From Phylloscopus collybita (Eukaryota > Chordata > Aves > Passeriformes > Phylloscopidae): a DNA stretch of 64,000 nucleotides. A program made the position numbers and the translations under genes. Where the stretch lies: assembly GCA_027886175.1 (NCBI GenBank), contig JAJNNQ010000026.1, positions 14,069,501 to 14,133,500 on the forward strand, in the 5' to 3' direction. Positions 1 to 16,469 of this stretch are shown here, in pieces (position 1 is the first letter of the stretch; the number at the start of each line of letters is the position of its first letter). Below the pieces are notes generated by a model. It was not told where the DNA came from and made no database searches. It saw only the letters and a list, made by a program, of their open reading frames with translations.

Positions 1-515
1 AATATTCACAGGAAAGTGATTTGCAACTGATTTTGAAACATGGACTGTCTGGTGCGGAAGAACTCTCTATTCTTTCAAACCCAAAAGCATGAATGAATTT
101 TTAATATTCTACTGCCACATGCAGAATTTTTGAGGGTGTTTAGTGATTTATAGTGCTTCTGATTTGCCAGCTTGGCATCTATAAATATGGTACAATTCTC
201 TAAGGAAGAGAGAGCAGAGCCCTCTGAAATTGCCTGGCCTTGGAAAGTCATGAACAAAGCTTCTTGGCCATGTAAGCAAATGTATGGATTCTTTTGAGGC
301 TTTGACACAAGCTAACACTTGACATCCCCATTGTCAAAATTGAATTTTCTCTATGCAAGAATTTTTGGGTATTTGAGCACCCTGAACTATGTAGATTCTC
401 CAACATTAGGGAGAAAATCCAACAGTAGTTGCTTGTAAACACTCAACAGTTGAGTTGCCCATGTTGAGATGCCCATGCAAATTGAGGCAAGATGGAGTCG
501 AAAACAGGAAAGGTG

Positions 516-573
516 AATTAGTTAGTTACTAGTGAATGTTAGTTAGTTAGCTAGTTGCTAGCTAGTTTGAGTG
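516..573. repeat. Imperfect TTAG/CTAG simple repeat
   Basis: Repeated units of TTAG, with GCTAG variants, occur between gaaTTAGTTAG and CTAGCTAG. The repeat is degenerate and short. It lacks the GG of a vertebrate telomere unit, so it is an ordinary microsatellite. Confidence 0.6.
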
Positions 574-3500
574 AATGTATCTCTCTCTCAGCACGTCGGA
601 TTAGGTGTGTGCATCTGCCACATCATAAAACCATAAATAAGAACAATTATTGTGAAGTAGCTTGGAAAAAGTAAGTTCTCCCTCTTGCTTACCCCATGGT
701 AAGTTGCCTCTACATTTTTGTTCTTAGAGTGTTTCTCCTTACAGTTTGAAATGATCTCCAGCATGGTAAAAATGAGTAGTGTTTCTTCCTAATGCCTACA
801 CATTACTCCAGTGAGTCGTCTCTTGTCAGAGCAGTTTACTCAGTGAAGTAAAGCTTGATTTAATGAAAGAAAATGGACTAGCCAGCAGTTGTTATTTATG
901 ATTTTATTCATAATGGTGTGCTACTTCCATCAAGACATCCCTTTGCTTGTCTCATGGAAACAGTACTACACAGTAGTACATTTCCTGAATGCATAAACAC
1001 AGAGGTAATTCAGAAAAGAGACTGTAACTTACAAAGGCCCCTGGGACATTTTTCTGTTTAACATCACTACAGTGTATATTTAAATGAAAAGGTAAATTTA
1101 TCTGTCTCGTGTCTGTCTCTGTACTGTACACTAAGCCTTCAAGGCAAATTGATGAAAGAAAAGAAATAACTGTACTTGGCAGATTCTAATTATTCTGCTG
1201 CAGGAAGCTCTGAGATCACACTGAAAAGGGCAAAAGATAAACAGAAGAGGCCAGAAGCCTCTCTGGTTGCAGAAGTAGAGGGTGTGTGGGGTCTCACTGG
1301 ATCCCATTTACCACTAAGGCTTTATGTAAAGGGGGATGATACCTTTGAACTTACCTAGAAAAGAGTGACTTAAAAGCTATTCCGCCATGCCAGTCTTGCA
1401 GGATTTCTCATCTTTCACCTGTATTTTTCTCTTGTCTTCCCCTACATCCTCCCACCACCCTGTGAGGTATCTCCCTGCAGTCAGTTGCAGTTAGGCAGCT
1501 GAACCTAGTAGCAAGGAGACATTTCTTCTAAAAGACCATCTCCTGGCACTTTGCCTCTGTCAGCATGAGTCTGCTTTTTGTGCTGGTGGGTGGGTGGTGA
1601 AACAATTTCTTCTAAGCGGTTTCTTGATTATTTTCATAGTGCTTTTGCAAATGTCTGTGGTGGGTGTCCTCCTTTCTGGGTTTTACCTGCAGGAATTTTT
1701 ACTGTATGAGTTACTTTGGCCCCTCTCCAGCTCTCTGTTAAGCAAGCTTTGCAACCCACACAGAATTGCTTTGAAGCTAATTTAAGAGGCTTAAAGAAGA
1801 TTGATGAGGATTCCCCTCTGAAGACAGGAAACCTCAGATCCTGTGGATTTGTTCTGTAGTGGTAACAACTCTCTGTTATTTTTCCTGACTTCTGAGTCAC
1901 GTTCTATATAAGAATACAACAACTGGTGTTTAGTAAGAGCTGCTCTTAGGTGTGGCCATTGGCTGGCTGCCAGAGCTGCCTGTGGGTCCACTGCAGATCT
2001 TGCACCTGGATCCATGCCACTGCTGCAAAAAATAGGGAGTTTTGCTTGTGATGTGCTATAGTCTTTAGCCCCAGAGTAGCGTCTGTTTTGTAAGGTCAGA
2101 GGTGGTGAGGGATGGAATGGGCTATGGACAGATGATGTGGAAGGCAGCATATGATTCCGTTTGAATCAGTGAGTTTTCTGCCCTGCCATCTCAGGAGAGG
2201 ATTTCTCCCTGCCTACCAGCGCTGCATGTTCAGGCTTTCCTTGTGTGAGGGCAGGGTCTTTGTGACTTGCCTTCCTGGACACCAAGTGTTAGGACTTGTC
2301 AGAGGGAGATGTTGCTATGTGGTACTGTTCAGCCTCAGGCACTGTTATCTCTGTACCTAAACATTGGTTTGAAAACCTTGATGCCACTATCTGCGAAGGA
2401 AGACTTTTGCTAGGGACAAGTCCTTTAAGTTTACTGTTCCAGTCACCTTTTGAAGATACTGGTGTGGGATTTTAGAACAGTGAACATTTAACGGAGCATT
2501 TGTGACATTTGGCAAAGTGTGGGCAATATTATGTGATTTACTTATACTTTTGAATAAGTGAATGAATATATAAGTACCATGAATTCCTTATGCTTTTCTT
2601 CCCCAAATCTCAAAACGCAAATGTTGGTGTAAGTGTGATGAGAAATCTTCACTTAACAAGGGAAATACTTTATGTGAAACTGGATGTTTGAAATTCAGTT
2701 CCAAGAAGTAAAACCTAAAGTAGTCATTCCCTGTAGCCCCTGTGCTGCGGGTTTCTAGGACTGAACAGTGTTTTGCCTCCCCAGTGCTGTCTGTAACTTT
2801 GTGGTGGCTGCAGCAGTGTGTGAGGGCAGCTGCTCTTACCAAGAAGCAGAAAAAAGTTACTAAATTTCATAAAACTGCTAAATCCTGTGTTTGTTTCAAA
2901 TGAAAAGGAATTATCTCAGAAAAACTATATAGGAGACATTGAAAAAAATTATTTTAAAGGTTTTGTTGTGGTATTAATAAACCTAAACTATTGAACATGA
3001 TTTTTTAATAAGGAGCATTCCAGCTTGATTAATATGCCATTTTAGTCGCTCTTTGTAAAATTCTTTGGCATTTCACACAATGGATGTCAGTCTAATGACA
3101 AGTGTAATTCTTACCTGGTTTTGATCAAGCACACATAGACATGGAAACAACTGCTATTTCTGGTATGTAATACCTAATCTTGAAAGAGAGTTTGGGAGAG
3201 ATATTATTTGAATAACAACTGGCTTCCTAAGAATAACTAGCTTGCTGTGACTTAGGGGGTGTTTTCAAGTCTCAAAAATCAAAGTTTTGTCTCATGTATA
3301 AAATTCATGTTTTATCTACAGGAAATAACTCTTTCTGACAAGACAAACTAATCACTTTTTAACTGGATTTTAATGCTTTGCCATTAATGAGCGTGTCAGG
3401 CAAATGATAAAATATTTCTGAACATTCAGATAGTGTTCATAGTTAAAAAAAATACAAACATTAGACCCATATGGACAAGATTATTTTGGATTTGTGTTTT

Positions 3501-5350
3501 ACAGCAGTATTTCAAAACCTGTGTTGAGTCTTACCTGCAAAGGTTAATTTTGAATTATAAAGGTTTGGGTTTGGTTTTTGTGTAGAAGGATTTTAGTTTT
3601 TGTAAAAACAAGATTATTTCAGGTGCACTTTTCTTACCCAAACAATTATAATTATATATATATCTTTTAATCTCTTCATTATATAAGCAGATAAAGTGGT
3701 TCTGAAAGGGGGAAAAAGTGAAACTAAATTCTCAGAAGTTGCTGAGGATTTTAATTTTTAAAAATTGACATTTCTGTTCAGTGTCAGTAATTTTAGGTAT
3801 TTTTAGTTATGTGGCACAATATTAATATGCAGACAGATTAGTTTTATTTATTTATTGGGATGATTGTGTTACTTTCTTTAATATTCAAAGATACTGATTT
3901 CATATTTACTCACAAAAGAAGCGCATATTGGATGATTGCCAAAATTATTGTAGTTCTGTGTGTAAGTATCAATGTCTAGCTATTTATCTCTGTAGATAAA
4001 TGAAAGAAAAACTTCATCTTCAACTTCTGTTTTTCAAACCTTTTGGTTTTCTAAAATACTTAGTTTTGCCTATTGAGATGGAGAGGAAGTTTCTTGTCAT
4101 TGCAGAGACAGAGGTGGCTAAATACAGAGCCTTTATGAATTTAGGTCTGTGTCTACAATGCCAGCTGATAGTTCCCCTCTTCCCTAAGTGAAGATTCTCC
4201 TAACATAAATACTGCACATTTAAAGCAGATGATAATTAGGAGGACAGAGACTTCCCCAGCAATGAATGTATTGAACTATTTTATCCTGCTTAACCCCTAA
4301 GTAAATTTACAAGTCAGATCCACAAAGCTTGTAAAACTTACTCTGTAAACTGTCTTTAAGGTAAACATCCATTGACTTTTTTCTGGTAACAATGGAGTGT
4401 GAATTGCTTTCAAATGCTAAGTTTAAAAATCAAAAGAAAGAAACACACCACTCTATAAATATGTATGTATGCACTAAAGACAAATGATTAAGATTGGGCT
4501 CTGTTTTGCTTATATAGCTTATTTTCATGTAATTTGTAGGAATGAGCAACTGTGCAAACAGCAAACAGTGTTGCTTTCTCCTTCCATCACAATAGGTAGA
4601 GCTAGAGGCTCTAAATGTATGCTTCAGGCTCTGCCATCTGAATTGAAAGTGGTTCTGCCACTGAGACCCCACTGCCATGTGACACAGGGTCATTAGTGTG
4701 AGACTAATAGGTACAGCTATTCCAGGACTGCTCTACTGCTCCAGCACTATGGTCCTAAAATAGCACCAAGGGTTGCACGTAGCAGGAGTGCCCTGTCAGC
4801 CACACAACATTGCTGTTGCGTTCCTAAAGGCTGAAGATACTTATTTTTAGCATGTCCCTCCTTGAATGGTGAGTTTCAGCATTCATAATAATATTTCTGA
4901 AGCGTTTTCCTCCATCCTTTTCTCTTCAAATTCATTTTCCTAACTTGTCCTCTTCTTATATATGCTGACTTTAGTGACTTAAGACCTTATTGGAAAATAT
5001 ATGAACAGTGAGTAATATAATGTGACTGACACAAGTGGATGTCCTATCTGTGATAAAGCAGGAAAAGGTAGTACCCTTTTATGAGCATTTACCACTGTAA
5101 AAGCTGACAGCATCTAAAGTTAGGCATGAAACACCATCTTGGGAAATCTTTTTTAGGGCTTGCCCTTTGCAGTTTACCTTAATCTTTGAGATAGAAGCAC
5201 GTCCCTTTATTGGTTACATGAATAAACCATTGGTCTTGCTTCAGAGATAACAGCTAATTTAAAGGTGAGATTGAATCAGTTGTTGAAAATAGTCTATTTG
5301 AAGAAGCTTAAATAGCTTCACATATCTTAGTGTCTCACTGAATTGATTTC

Positions 5351-5367
5351 CACCCCCACCCCCCCCC
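5351..5367. repeat. Short poly-C tract
   Basis: A run of C broken by a single A, in otherwise AT-rich intron sequence. Probably a simple low-complexity tract. Confidence 0.6.
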
Positions 5368-7276
5368 ATGCGTTCATCTTGGAGGGAGAGGTAATAATTA
5401 TTTTAGCAAAGATAGGACTGAAAACTCTTAAATTGCAAATGTCAGCTTGACATGCATCTTTTTTTTTTCTGTTGAGATTTCATTTCGTAGTATGTTAACT
5501 GATAACAATAAAAGCCCTACAGAAGTCGGTTTTCAGGGAGTTGTTATAGAAAAGATAAAGTCCTCATTCAGAAATCAGCAGTAAAATTAGTGTCATACTT
5601 TAATCATCAGGAAAGAACTGGTCAATGGCAGTAAGTTTCTGGAAATGTAGAAAGGCCGGGTGCTTGCTTCCTGAGCATTGCCAGCAAAAGCTGGAGTTTA
5701 TGGTTAGTGTTTTAGGAAGAATCTCTTGAACTCTTCATCATCAGCCTCAGCAGTTCTCCTGTTCATCAATTATTTTATTTGTTTATAGTGTTCAACTAAC
5801 TATTTAAAGTGCAAATCCTTTACACTCTACCATTCTGACAAACACTTTGTCAGAACAGGACAGTTTTGGCAGCAGTTGGAAACAGTGATTTCATCTGTGT
5901 AATAATGCCCTTAGGCATTAGGTTTGATTTTGTGGGTTTTTTTCCATCTCCTGGGCACTGTGAAATACTGAACTTTTATCTGTAATATGTCTGGAAGTTT
6001 TGGTAAAGCCTTTGGAGGTAGATGTGATTTCATTTGAAATTTCTTACATTTCCTTAGCAATGATTAAACTAAAATTAAATGCAATTACTTTGTTTTCAGC
6101 ATTCCATGTGGATTTACATGTTTCACATTACAGGCAATGCCCAGAATAAATGGCTTGCATAGGTTCATATTACTGGTGAGGCTCATGTGTTGTAAAAATA
6201 GAACCTGTTGATCGTGTGCTTTACAAATCATGATAGAGGACTATTTCCTTTAAAAGCAGAGATTGTAAGCATGCAACTACATTATGAGAATATGTCATTC
6301 TTCATTTACTACATTTTTGTTCTAATTAGAGTACATGTTAAAGCAAAGCAGCGAAAAGGAATCAGCCAGAATTTTAGGACGAGCAATGAACTGCATTCAC
6401 AGCCATGTGTTTTGCTTGATTGGCAAAATATGACATAGTGGATCCCAAATTAGAGTATGCAAGCAGAGACATGCATCAAAGCAAGATGATGTGGGCAATG
6501 TGTTAAGCAATTATAGTCTATGTTTGTGTAAATGGAGTTCAGCTTTTAATGTCACACAGTGCTGTGGCAGCAATAGAAAGACGTATGAAAGCATGTACTT
6601 TGTGGATGCTTGGTGTTTTGGTTTCCTTTCAGTTAGAAAGCCAGTGGGTAGTTCGGTTTTCTTACTTGATGGACTGGGGATTCTGCAAGGTCTCTTGGTT
6701 GTAGTTGCCTAGTAATATCTGAAAATGCACTGAAGTGCATGAAAATTTCTGTCATGGCTTGTGTTACCATCCTCACGAGATTGAAGTGTCCGTGAGACAA
6801 CTTGAAAGACTGGGCAATGCATAGTCCACTTTTGCTGGATATAGGCTTGCCTTGGTGAATTCATCTGTGCAGGAAATCTGGTTTTAGTTCTGTTTGTTCT
6901 CTATGCCAGCTCAGTCTTTGCTCCTTTCACATATGATGGACCATGCAGCCCTTTTGTTTTCACAGTCTTCCTTTGCAGAGAACTGTATTCTTTTTATAAC
7001 ATTTTCTTAAACCCTCATGTGTGTAGAGTGGATGGATAAGATACCTAAAGGTGATACCATCATACCCTTTGTATTGTCTCTTTTTGGTACATTTTCCAGA
7101 GCTGGTAAGCAACTGAGCAGGTGGTGCCCATTACTGAACCTGACCTGGGCAATAGGTGCTCAGAAGGTTTTATCCATCAAACACCGTACAAATGGTCATC
7201 TTTGATTCTTGTTAACAAGCATTGTGGAGAGTTACAGCACTAAGAGCATTTCGTATTTCTTTTTCTGTTGTCTTAG

Positions 7277-7414
<138 letters not shown>

Positions 7415-9451
7415 TAAGCAGGGTGATTCACACCTTCTTCTGAAGTGTCTGATATTAACAGCTGTCACAGACTGTGGGCAGGTTGGAGCATGAATCTGAC
7501 AGGATGCACTTCAGGTTCCTAAGAAGCAAGACGGGGGCCATAAAGGCTGCCCAGGCATCATTTATCTGCTTTGTTAGTTCTGAATTCAAGGGTTTTAACC
7601 AGGTTCACAGAAGAAATTTTGTCAGAGCAGAGAAGTGCTCTGCTCTCCTGAGGTTTACAACAGTTACCCTGCCCTTAGGATTACGCCTTAACCTCTTCTT
7701 GCTCTGTCACTGAATTCAACAGAAAAATGTGGACACATATATTAAGAAAATATTTGAGCCCTTTGCTGAACTAATAACATAGTAAGTCGTGGTTTTTTCC
7801 AGGTTAAATGATTACCTTTTTCTAAATATTATAGAAAATCAAATGTTTAGCTAAATTAATATAAATTATTAAAATTTGGCTGCATTTTCATATTATACTT
7901 TTTGAGATTACATGGAAACAAAATCCTTCTGTGTCCCATATGATCAGGAAAGAGGATTGTGTCTTGGGATGCAAATGATACTGTCTTCAGAAATGCAAAG
8001 CAACACATTGTAAACCAAAAATGCAGTGTTCAGAACAGACTTTGTAGTTCTCAATAGCCATAAGCTTTATTGCATACATGATCTCTTTAAAGAAAAGACT
8101 TACTTCTTAAGCAAGGCAATTTGAATAGACTTACCAAGAGGCAGTGCTTGAATACCTAAGAAATGCTCCTAGGTGAGGCAGAGGAAAACAGAAATGGAAA
8201 GGGCTGAATAGAGAACAGTTTTTCAGGAAGCAGAGCAGCTCACCACAGAAAAATAATCTATTATGAAACAATTCTATTAAGTTGAGGTGCTACCAGTCTT
8301 GCTTTAGAGTTAGCACATTTCGAGAAATTCTTTGTAGTGTTTGCCTTTCTTGTTTGCTGTGATTGTAGTTCTGAATAGCATTTACAGTTTCTTTTCCTTT
8401 TTAGCAAATACCTTGTCTTGTAATGGATCTCCCATCTTGTGCTCTGTGATTATTTGCAAGCTTTTTATCTCCCTCATAAAGCTACACTTTTAATTTCCTG
8501 TGGTTCTTGAGAGACACAATTATATAACTAATATAGTTTTAAAATTATTTCTTACTTAGGTTCAACAACTGATTTATTACAGTTTATTGTAGATGCTGAG
8601 AACTGTGATAAAACTTACCATGCTTTAATTTTTAAAGAATGTAAAATAAATGTTACATATATATTGATTTAAGGTAAAATTTCACTTACTGCAAAGCTGA
8701 CATGAGCTGGTTGCTGGCAAGAGGAGAAGTTGTTTCACAGTGCCTACCTCCACCTCCCATCCATTGGCCCTGGTGCTTGCTGGAGCCTTTGCTAAGCTGA
8801 TTTACCTAGCAAGAATGACAGAAAACTATCCCAGCAAAACGGAGTGGGTGGTTTTCTGCCATTTTGGCAAGCTAAAAATTGATTCTCGTAGGAGTCCAGC
8901 AAGAGGGTGCAGCTGACATTTAGAAGAGAGGAAGATGGGAGGTAGGAGCAGTGACCTATATTTTCCTGAACCCTATGAAACCTTCATTATACAGTTCATA
9001 AATTAAGAATATGAATCTGTAACAGTCCCTTAAAAGTAAATGTACAGAGAACTATCAGTGACCTCCAGATCAAAATATATTATCCCACTGACAATGTAAA
9101 TAAAGCATGGTTAGCCACACCTCCCTCCTTATCTCTTCCTCTAATATCAAGGTATGATTTCTCAGCTTTCTCTTTCTAAAAGAAAAAAAAGAAAAGCCAA
9201 AGCCTTCAAATATTTATGACTAATAACTTGAGAATTGAGTACTTGGTGAGGGAATGCATTCCAAAAGCAGGCAGGCAAAATCAGGGAAAGGAAATTGTAA
9301 GAGAGAATTTATGCCAGAAAGGCAGAATGTCCACTTCACCCTTCACCTGGCAGATTCCACTAATGTTTTACTCTATCCCTGTTACTATATATTGCTATAC
9401 TCCACAAGGAGTTCCCAAGTGCTGTTCCATCTACTGCCCAACACCATAATT

Positions 9452-9549
9452 TGGTCTTTTTTGTTTCATCTTTTTCTTTTTTCCTTATCTTTTTTTTTTC
9501 TTTCTTTTTTTTTTCTTTTTTTTTTTTTTTTTTTTTTTTTCTTTTTTTA
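9452..9549. repeat. T-rich low-complexity tract
   Basis: Nearly 100 bp of T broken by occasional C, including an uninterrupted run of about 26 T just before 9541. On the opposite strand this is a long A tract, but no retrocopy sequence is recognisable beside it. It creates spurious open frames rich in Phe or Lys. Confidence 0.9.
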
Positions 9550-11674
9550 ATGGCCACAGGCGTGAGTGCTAGAAAGCAGCCCCAGGATGGCCATGGCTGA
9601 GGCTTGCCACATCACTCACTGGGATCCTGAGCTGAGATGTAGCCATGGAAATGTAACCAAATAGTAGCCAGCTTACCTTTAAAAAAAACAAAGAAAAAAT
9701 TCCTGGCTAAATACTCCTGGATTTTTTTATTTAAACTTAAGGCTCTTAAAACTTTCCACAAAGCACTCCATCTTCTGCTTTCTAATGGTTCAATTCTGTC
9801 CTGTATGTCTTCCAGCCTGTACAGTATTTTCTTACTGGTATTTCACACCCATTAGCGTAAGCCAGTTCTCTGGGGAGCTTATTTCTGCTTAATTCACAAA
9901 CTGGTGTTCCTTTTCTCATCAAAAATGAAAAAAATCTTTTTCACTGAAAGCAATAGAAACAAACCAACAGGTTACAGGATCCAGAAATAACTGCAAGAAT
10001 GATAGGCCAAAGTCATTAAGTCAGTTACAGTAGTGGTTTATTTTTGAATGCAAGCATGCATCTTTCATATGCTTCTCTGGACTGGAGAGCTGCATTTGGT
10101 GGCATTTTGAGATGGTGCTTGCTAGAGCACTGTCATTAATTATACAGCCCACATAACAAGTGAAGGCTGATGGAACTGATGCCAGTGGCTTGGCAGAGCT
10201 GCTGGGGAAATGCCATCACAAACCCACCACTAATGCCTCAGATTTGGCTAACTATGCTGCAGGAACCAACATGTTTTCCTTCACTGTTCTCTGTGTGCCT
10301 GCGTGGGTACAGGAGAAGCAATTTCTAACTCATCCTGGAATACAGCTGGTTGTGCAGCAGACTGTGAAATTGCATTTCACTGCCAGGTTGTTCCCAGCCT
10401 TTAAGCAAAGAGGTGGTGCAGGGAAGAGAGACTGTGAGCCTGGAGAAAGGTCAGGCAACAGAGCAGCCCTGAGTGCAGAGTGGAGGATTACTCCTTTTGC
10501 TTATTCTGCTACCACTCTCTTGAGCTCCACAAAAGCTAAAAAAGCAACCAAGTACAGTGGCTCAGGACTTCTTCCCCATAACCTGTGCACCAGCCTGCAT
10601 TTTTCTGTCAACTCTAATATCTGACAGCATATTAGTAATTCTGGGGAAGTGTTCTTGCTTTATGAAGCGCAGTTCCTCACATTGTTCTCTACCGTAAAAA
10701 ACAATATCTGATTTATTATTTTTTGTTTTATGCTCCTTAAGAGTGATTAGAGGATCTGGAAGGAGCTCTCCAGGATGGGAACTATCTCCTGATCCCTCCA
10801 CTGACTCCGTCCTCACCCTGTTGCCCGTTCCTTTACCCTGCTTCCAGGAGACAAGGAAGAACAGAGATAATGAGAAAAGGCTACAGAGACTGTTGGGGAA
10901 GAGCAGGGAGCCAGACTTTGCATTGCAGAATGAGACATTTCATAGCCATGCAGGTTGACTGGGCAGTTTGCTGTGACTCAGATACCAGACTGACTTGAGA
11001 TCAAATCTGGAAGCAAGAATCCACCTGGAAAACACAGGAGGCAGTAGTAGGGTTGTGTGTGAAACTTGAGCTTTGTGCTGTCTGATTACTTGTAATTTTC
11101 ACTCTTTTAAAAGGTAGTAAGTTTGGATTCCATACTTATAAAACCTGCTTCCTTGAACTTAAAAGGAAAATTAGAGAGAAAAGCTTTGAGAAAGTTTGTT
11201 ACAAGCTTGAACCTCCAAGTATTGGTCCAAGTTAGGGTCCTGACTCACTGTGATCCTTCAGATGGGCGCAGTTTCTTTCAGCAGATGGAAGAGGACAGAC
11301 TCTGTAGTGGAATATTTTAATTTTTAAGTATTCTTAGACAATATGTTTGGGAAGCAAGCTCTTACCTTACCTGTAATTCTTACTTGCTACTTCTGATTGT
11401 TAGGGAATCAAGTAACTTTGGACCAAGAGGGTCCAGACAGGGAAAGGAAGTGCAGAATATTTTGGGAGGTTTTGTGAGTCTGCATACCAAAAATTAAGAA
11501 GTCACAGTCTCATGAGGCAACCTACTGTCAGGTTACTCCACATTAGCTGTGTAGCAACGTGTTGAAATTAAGGGTCCTGGAGTTTGACAGAGTAATGCTC
11601 TCTGACCTTTGCACAATGTGCTTACAGAATATCAGTCTTGCATTTGATCAGCATGTCACAGCAATCTAAGGAAA

Positions 11675-11944
11675 ATGCAATTCACAGTGATGCTCTTAAG
11701 AACTGATTTTACAGAAGCTGAGGTAGTTATGCCTCCTGAGCCATCTGATGGGCCGGATTACCAGCCCAGGTGGAAGGTTTTCCTTCGATGGTTACGAAAA
11801 TACAGAAGTCTCTTACCAGTTATCCTTGTGCTTTTCTTTTCATTTCCTTACTACTTGATATATACTCTCAAGAACATTTGCCAGTACATAGGTAATTGCT
11901 TTGTGAGGTGTGAAAACTTCACTTGTGATACTACATCAACATGA
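11675..11944 (+). other. Unidentified open frame with one hydrophobic segment; possible exon 11715-11891
   Basis: An 89-codon open frame inside the PREP intron. Its centre has a proline/acid-rich start (MPPEPSDGPDYQPRW), then basic residues (RWLRKYR), then about 20 hydrophobic residues beginning LLPVILVLFF. This resembles the cytoplasmic tail and anchor of a type II membrane protein. An AG at 11713-11714 (ttttacag) and a GTAATT at 11892 would bound a 177-bp exon, a multiple of three. I do not recognise the family. It could be an exon of an unannotated nested gene, a fragment of a retrocopy or chance. No companion exon was found on either side. Confidence 0.2.
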
Positions 11945-13074
11945 GACACACTGTAGGACTATCATTTTTCAAGCCATTTCTAATAAGCAGTAGTGGGACT
12001 TAAAGAAGACCAAATCCTTGCCCTTGTGGTTAAAAATTTTATTTTCTGCAGACAGTGGTTTCTGGATGAGCAAAGAATTCAAGTAAATAAGAAATTTAAA
12101 CCTATAGAGGAGGAAAAATACTTGTTGAGGTTAAATTTTAATATTTTACTTTTTTCCTTAGCATATATGTGATTGGCCTTCTGCAGCTTTTGCTATGTTA
12201 AGCTACTGCCTCAACAGATCAACAATTAACATTTTTTAATTGTTGAATATAATTTGAATTACTTCAGTCCATTTGGAAAAAAATATAATAATATCTTTGA
12301 TACTTTTACAATTTACTTTTTTTAAAAAAATATACTATGTTAACTTTCAGACAGGTTCAGGAGATAGTAGGGGAGGCAGAACCTGTAATTTTATGTTATA
12401 TTTGTTTTGTATTTAGCAATGTGAGAGGAAAATGAGTAAGGATGGGATTGACCAGCTGCTGACTTGACTGCTGACCATGTCAGAAAAAATTGGTATATTT
12501 AGAATTTTTCTTGGCAAACACAGTATTGCCAAGATCCAAAAGAAGTATATTAAGCAGACGTTAAGTTGAAAATACCTGCTCATAAAGAAAGATCAAGTGC
12601 TGATCTTTCTTAATTCTTTGATTTCTTCCTTTGGGCTAAATCTTCCTTTCCTCTGAAGAAGTGGAGGTCCCATGAAAGAGGAACAGTTCAGAAAGCTGTG
12701 GAGATCCAGTGGTACTGCATAACTCTAGTCTGCAGACTAATGGCTTTGAAGATAGTTCTTGTAAATGGTGACACATTCTGAGTGGTCATCTGTTAGGCCA
12801 AACCACTGGTCACTCTCCTCCAAAGAGCAGAACTAAGGGAGGAAGAGCAGACCAGCACTGGTTCCTTCCTCTCCTAAAGCTGCTGGGAGTTTCATTTCCA
12901 TGGATAACCATTGAAAAAAGCCTAACTACTCAGGTTCACCATCAAGAGGGTTTCAAGTCACAGTTTCATGATTCATTTTGGGAGAGATCTTTCCCTCAAA
13001 GTATTATTGCAGAAGTGGTAGGTGTATAAAAATTGGAAAGTAAAAATAACCCTCTTACCTGTTTGCTTTTTTAG

Positions 13075-13169
13075 CGTGTCAAGACTTATTTTTGTGCGAC
13101 ACCTGGGAGGTGTTCTAGCAGTGGCGAACATCAGGGGCGGGGGCGAATATGGAGAGACCTGGCACAAAA
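13075..13169 (+). CDS. PREP: Prolyl endopeptidase, coding exon (residues about 485-517)
   Basis: The exon encodes [20 protein letters not shown] followed by [11 protein letters not shown], the conserved block before the catalytic-serine region of the hydrolase domain. The acceptor TTTTTTAG is strong and the donor is AAAA|GTAAGT. The exon is 95 bp. Its first base completes the Ser codon begun in the previous exon and its last A begins the next codon. With the next exon that codon reads AGT, giving KSGIL where mammalian PREP, as I remember it, has KGGIL. The residue lies on the junction, so the change depends on the exact splice site, but no other GT fits the frame. Confidence 0.95.

Positions 13170-16469
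<3,300 letters not shown>

Larger units (their letters stand above)
1..7276 (+). other. PREP: PREP intron, 3' part (upstream edge of window)
   Basis: This AT-rich stretch lies upstream of the first recognisable PREP exon and ends in a splice acceptor (TCTTAG at 7271-7276). I looked for the preceding PREP exon, which in mammals encodes the end of the beta-propeller, and did not see it, so the intron probably begins outside the window. Apart from a TTAG-type simple repeat at 516-573, a C-rich run at 5351-5367 and a short AT repeat near 3650, nothing stands out. Open frames here are short and show no family resemblance. Confidence 0.75.

Noticed and set aside
1..7276. Search for earlier PREP exons
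   Set aside because: No segment encoding the expected end of the beta-propeller was recognised, so no further PREP exon was called upstream of 7277.
9360..9557. Lys-rich minus-strand open frame
   Set aside because: It is simply the translation of the T-rich tract on the other strand.
10160..10624. 154-codon open frame in a PREP intron
   Set aside because: No protein-like domain pattern is visible and it lies in the middle of an intron without neighbouring exon signals.
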